Positions 63,501 through 64,000 of a stretch of 64,000 bases of DNA are shown here, piece by piece (position 1 is the first letter of the stretch; the number at the start of each line of letters is the position of its first letter). Location: the NCBI GenBank assembly GCA_036785705.1, contig JAWUZG010000027.1, positions 2,027,501-2,091,500 on the forward strand, written 5' to 3'. Made by a program: the position numbers and the translations under genes. The notes below the pieces were generated by a model, which had not been told where the DNA came from, searched no databases, and saw nothing but the letters and a program-made list of their open reading frames with translations. Source of the DNA: Acanthornis magna. Lineage: Eukaryota > Chordata > Aves > Passeriformes > Acanthizidae.

Positions 63501-64000
63501 AAGGTAAACCTCAAAAAGCAACAGCAACAAGAAAGGAAAACCCCAGATGAAGTCAGAGCCATAGGAGGATTGATAAACCAGGTGGACTCTGCTCAAAGTG
63601 TTCATGCTGAATTAGAGAATAGGCAGGTCAAGAGATTGGCATGGTTTGATTTCCTCCAAAAAAAGGAGAATCTTGTCCCAGTATTTAACATCAGCTCTTA
63701 GTAGGGCTTGGATTCATACACGGGAGTTAAGGATGGCCTAACTCTGCTTCCATCTATGTGCCAGTCAACATTCCTGCAATCCCATTGTAAGGAGAAGTAC
63801 AGGATCTGTATTTCTGAGCCTTGGCTGAGGGCAGGAAGGAGTTCATTTCTGAGAGACTTCCCAGGGAAGCTCCCCCAAGGGAAGGGCAGGTTCTTTGCTC
63901 AGGGTAACTCACACTATTCAAACACAGGGCAAAAGTTGCCCCAAAGTTTCCAGTGCAGCAGCACCGTCTGTTCCTGGTGTTTCTGTTGGTCACATCAGAA
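57535..64000. other. Non-coding stretch at the right end
   Basis: No supported exon. Contents noted are an ATA/ATG-type trinucleotide-rich patch (58448-58496), a pyrimidine-rich stretch at about 59010-59060, T/G-rich words at 62513-62572 and a T run at about 62699-62716. A 51-nt splice-flanked block at 62892-62942 is only a weak candidate. Open frames are short (up to about 111 codons) and overlap on both strands. Confidence 0.55.
58448..58496. repeat. Imperfect AAT/ATG trinucleotide repeat
   Basis: A short run of AATAATAATAATGATGATGA followed by CAATACTAATACTACTAATAATTA. It is an impure trinucleotide microsatellite. Confidence 0.85.

Noticed and set aside
1..64000. CRISPR arrays, operons, phage or plasmid systems
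   Set aside because: The tandem repeats have no spacer structure and all other features are vertebrate-like; no prokaryotic gene organisation is present.

Overview
The window looks like intronic and intergenic DNA from a bird, most likely a passerine or other neoavian. Three things point there: a CR1 LINE 3' end on the minus strand near 46.1 kb, with the typical antisense start 'AGAATCACAGGATCCCAGG' and 'GGTTGGAAGGGACC'; further short CR1 3'-end scraps; and a low overall load of interspersed repeats mixed with many GC-rich short-unit minisatellites. No bacterial-style gene, operon, phage, plasmid or CRISPR structure is present. Nearly all open reading frames are short and behave as chance or repeat-driven frames. 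The species call is inference. CODING CONTENT: One convincing protein-coding exon lies on the plus strand at 12780-12894 (115 nt, between AG and GTGAGT), with strongly coding-like, GC3-rich codons. A 12-nt microexon (15424-15435), between a pyrimidine-rich AG and a perfect GTAAGT, lies 2.5 kb downstream in compatible phase. I do not recognise the gene; the peptide is an acidic/Ser-rich linker type with a basic start. The rest of the window is most simply read as its very large introns or flanking DNA. Three weaker splice-flanked blocks (near 49.7, 53.0 and 62.9 kb) are reported as candidates only. REPEATS, LEFT TO RIGHT: a 12-bp minisatellite at 3.7 kb; CR1 scraps at 7.3 and 7.55 kb next to a 175-bp T/G tract; a local direct duplication (11.0 and 12.0 kb); a 12-bp array of CAGCTG units at 17.3 kb; a long imperfect inverted repeat (20.9-21.4 kb) able to form a hairpin with arms of about 175 bp; a TA/CA microsatellite at 22.1 kb; two unrelated minisatellites side by side (7-bp CATGGGR at 25.8-26.3 kb and 11-12-bp GGATCTGAGGT at 26.4-26.8 kb); a possible antisense LTR-like block at 31.3-32.1 kb; a GT microsatellite at 34.7 kb; a CR1 scrap at 36.0 kb; a second local duplication of about 250 bp (40.9 and 44.4 kb); the main CR1 copy (46.1-47.0 kb); an eight-copy 59-bp tandem array with apparent higher-order alternation (56.3-56.8 kb); and small 13-bp and 16-bp tandem repeats at 57.0 and 57.5 kb. 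HOW IT FITS TOGETHER: The only functional unit I can support is the two-exon segment of one plus-strand gene. Everything else is non-coding background with several structurally unusual repeats. I found no clear evidence of a new multi-gene biological system; the most notable items are the microexon, the long hairpin, the paired minisatellites and the higher-order 59-bp array.
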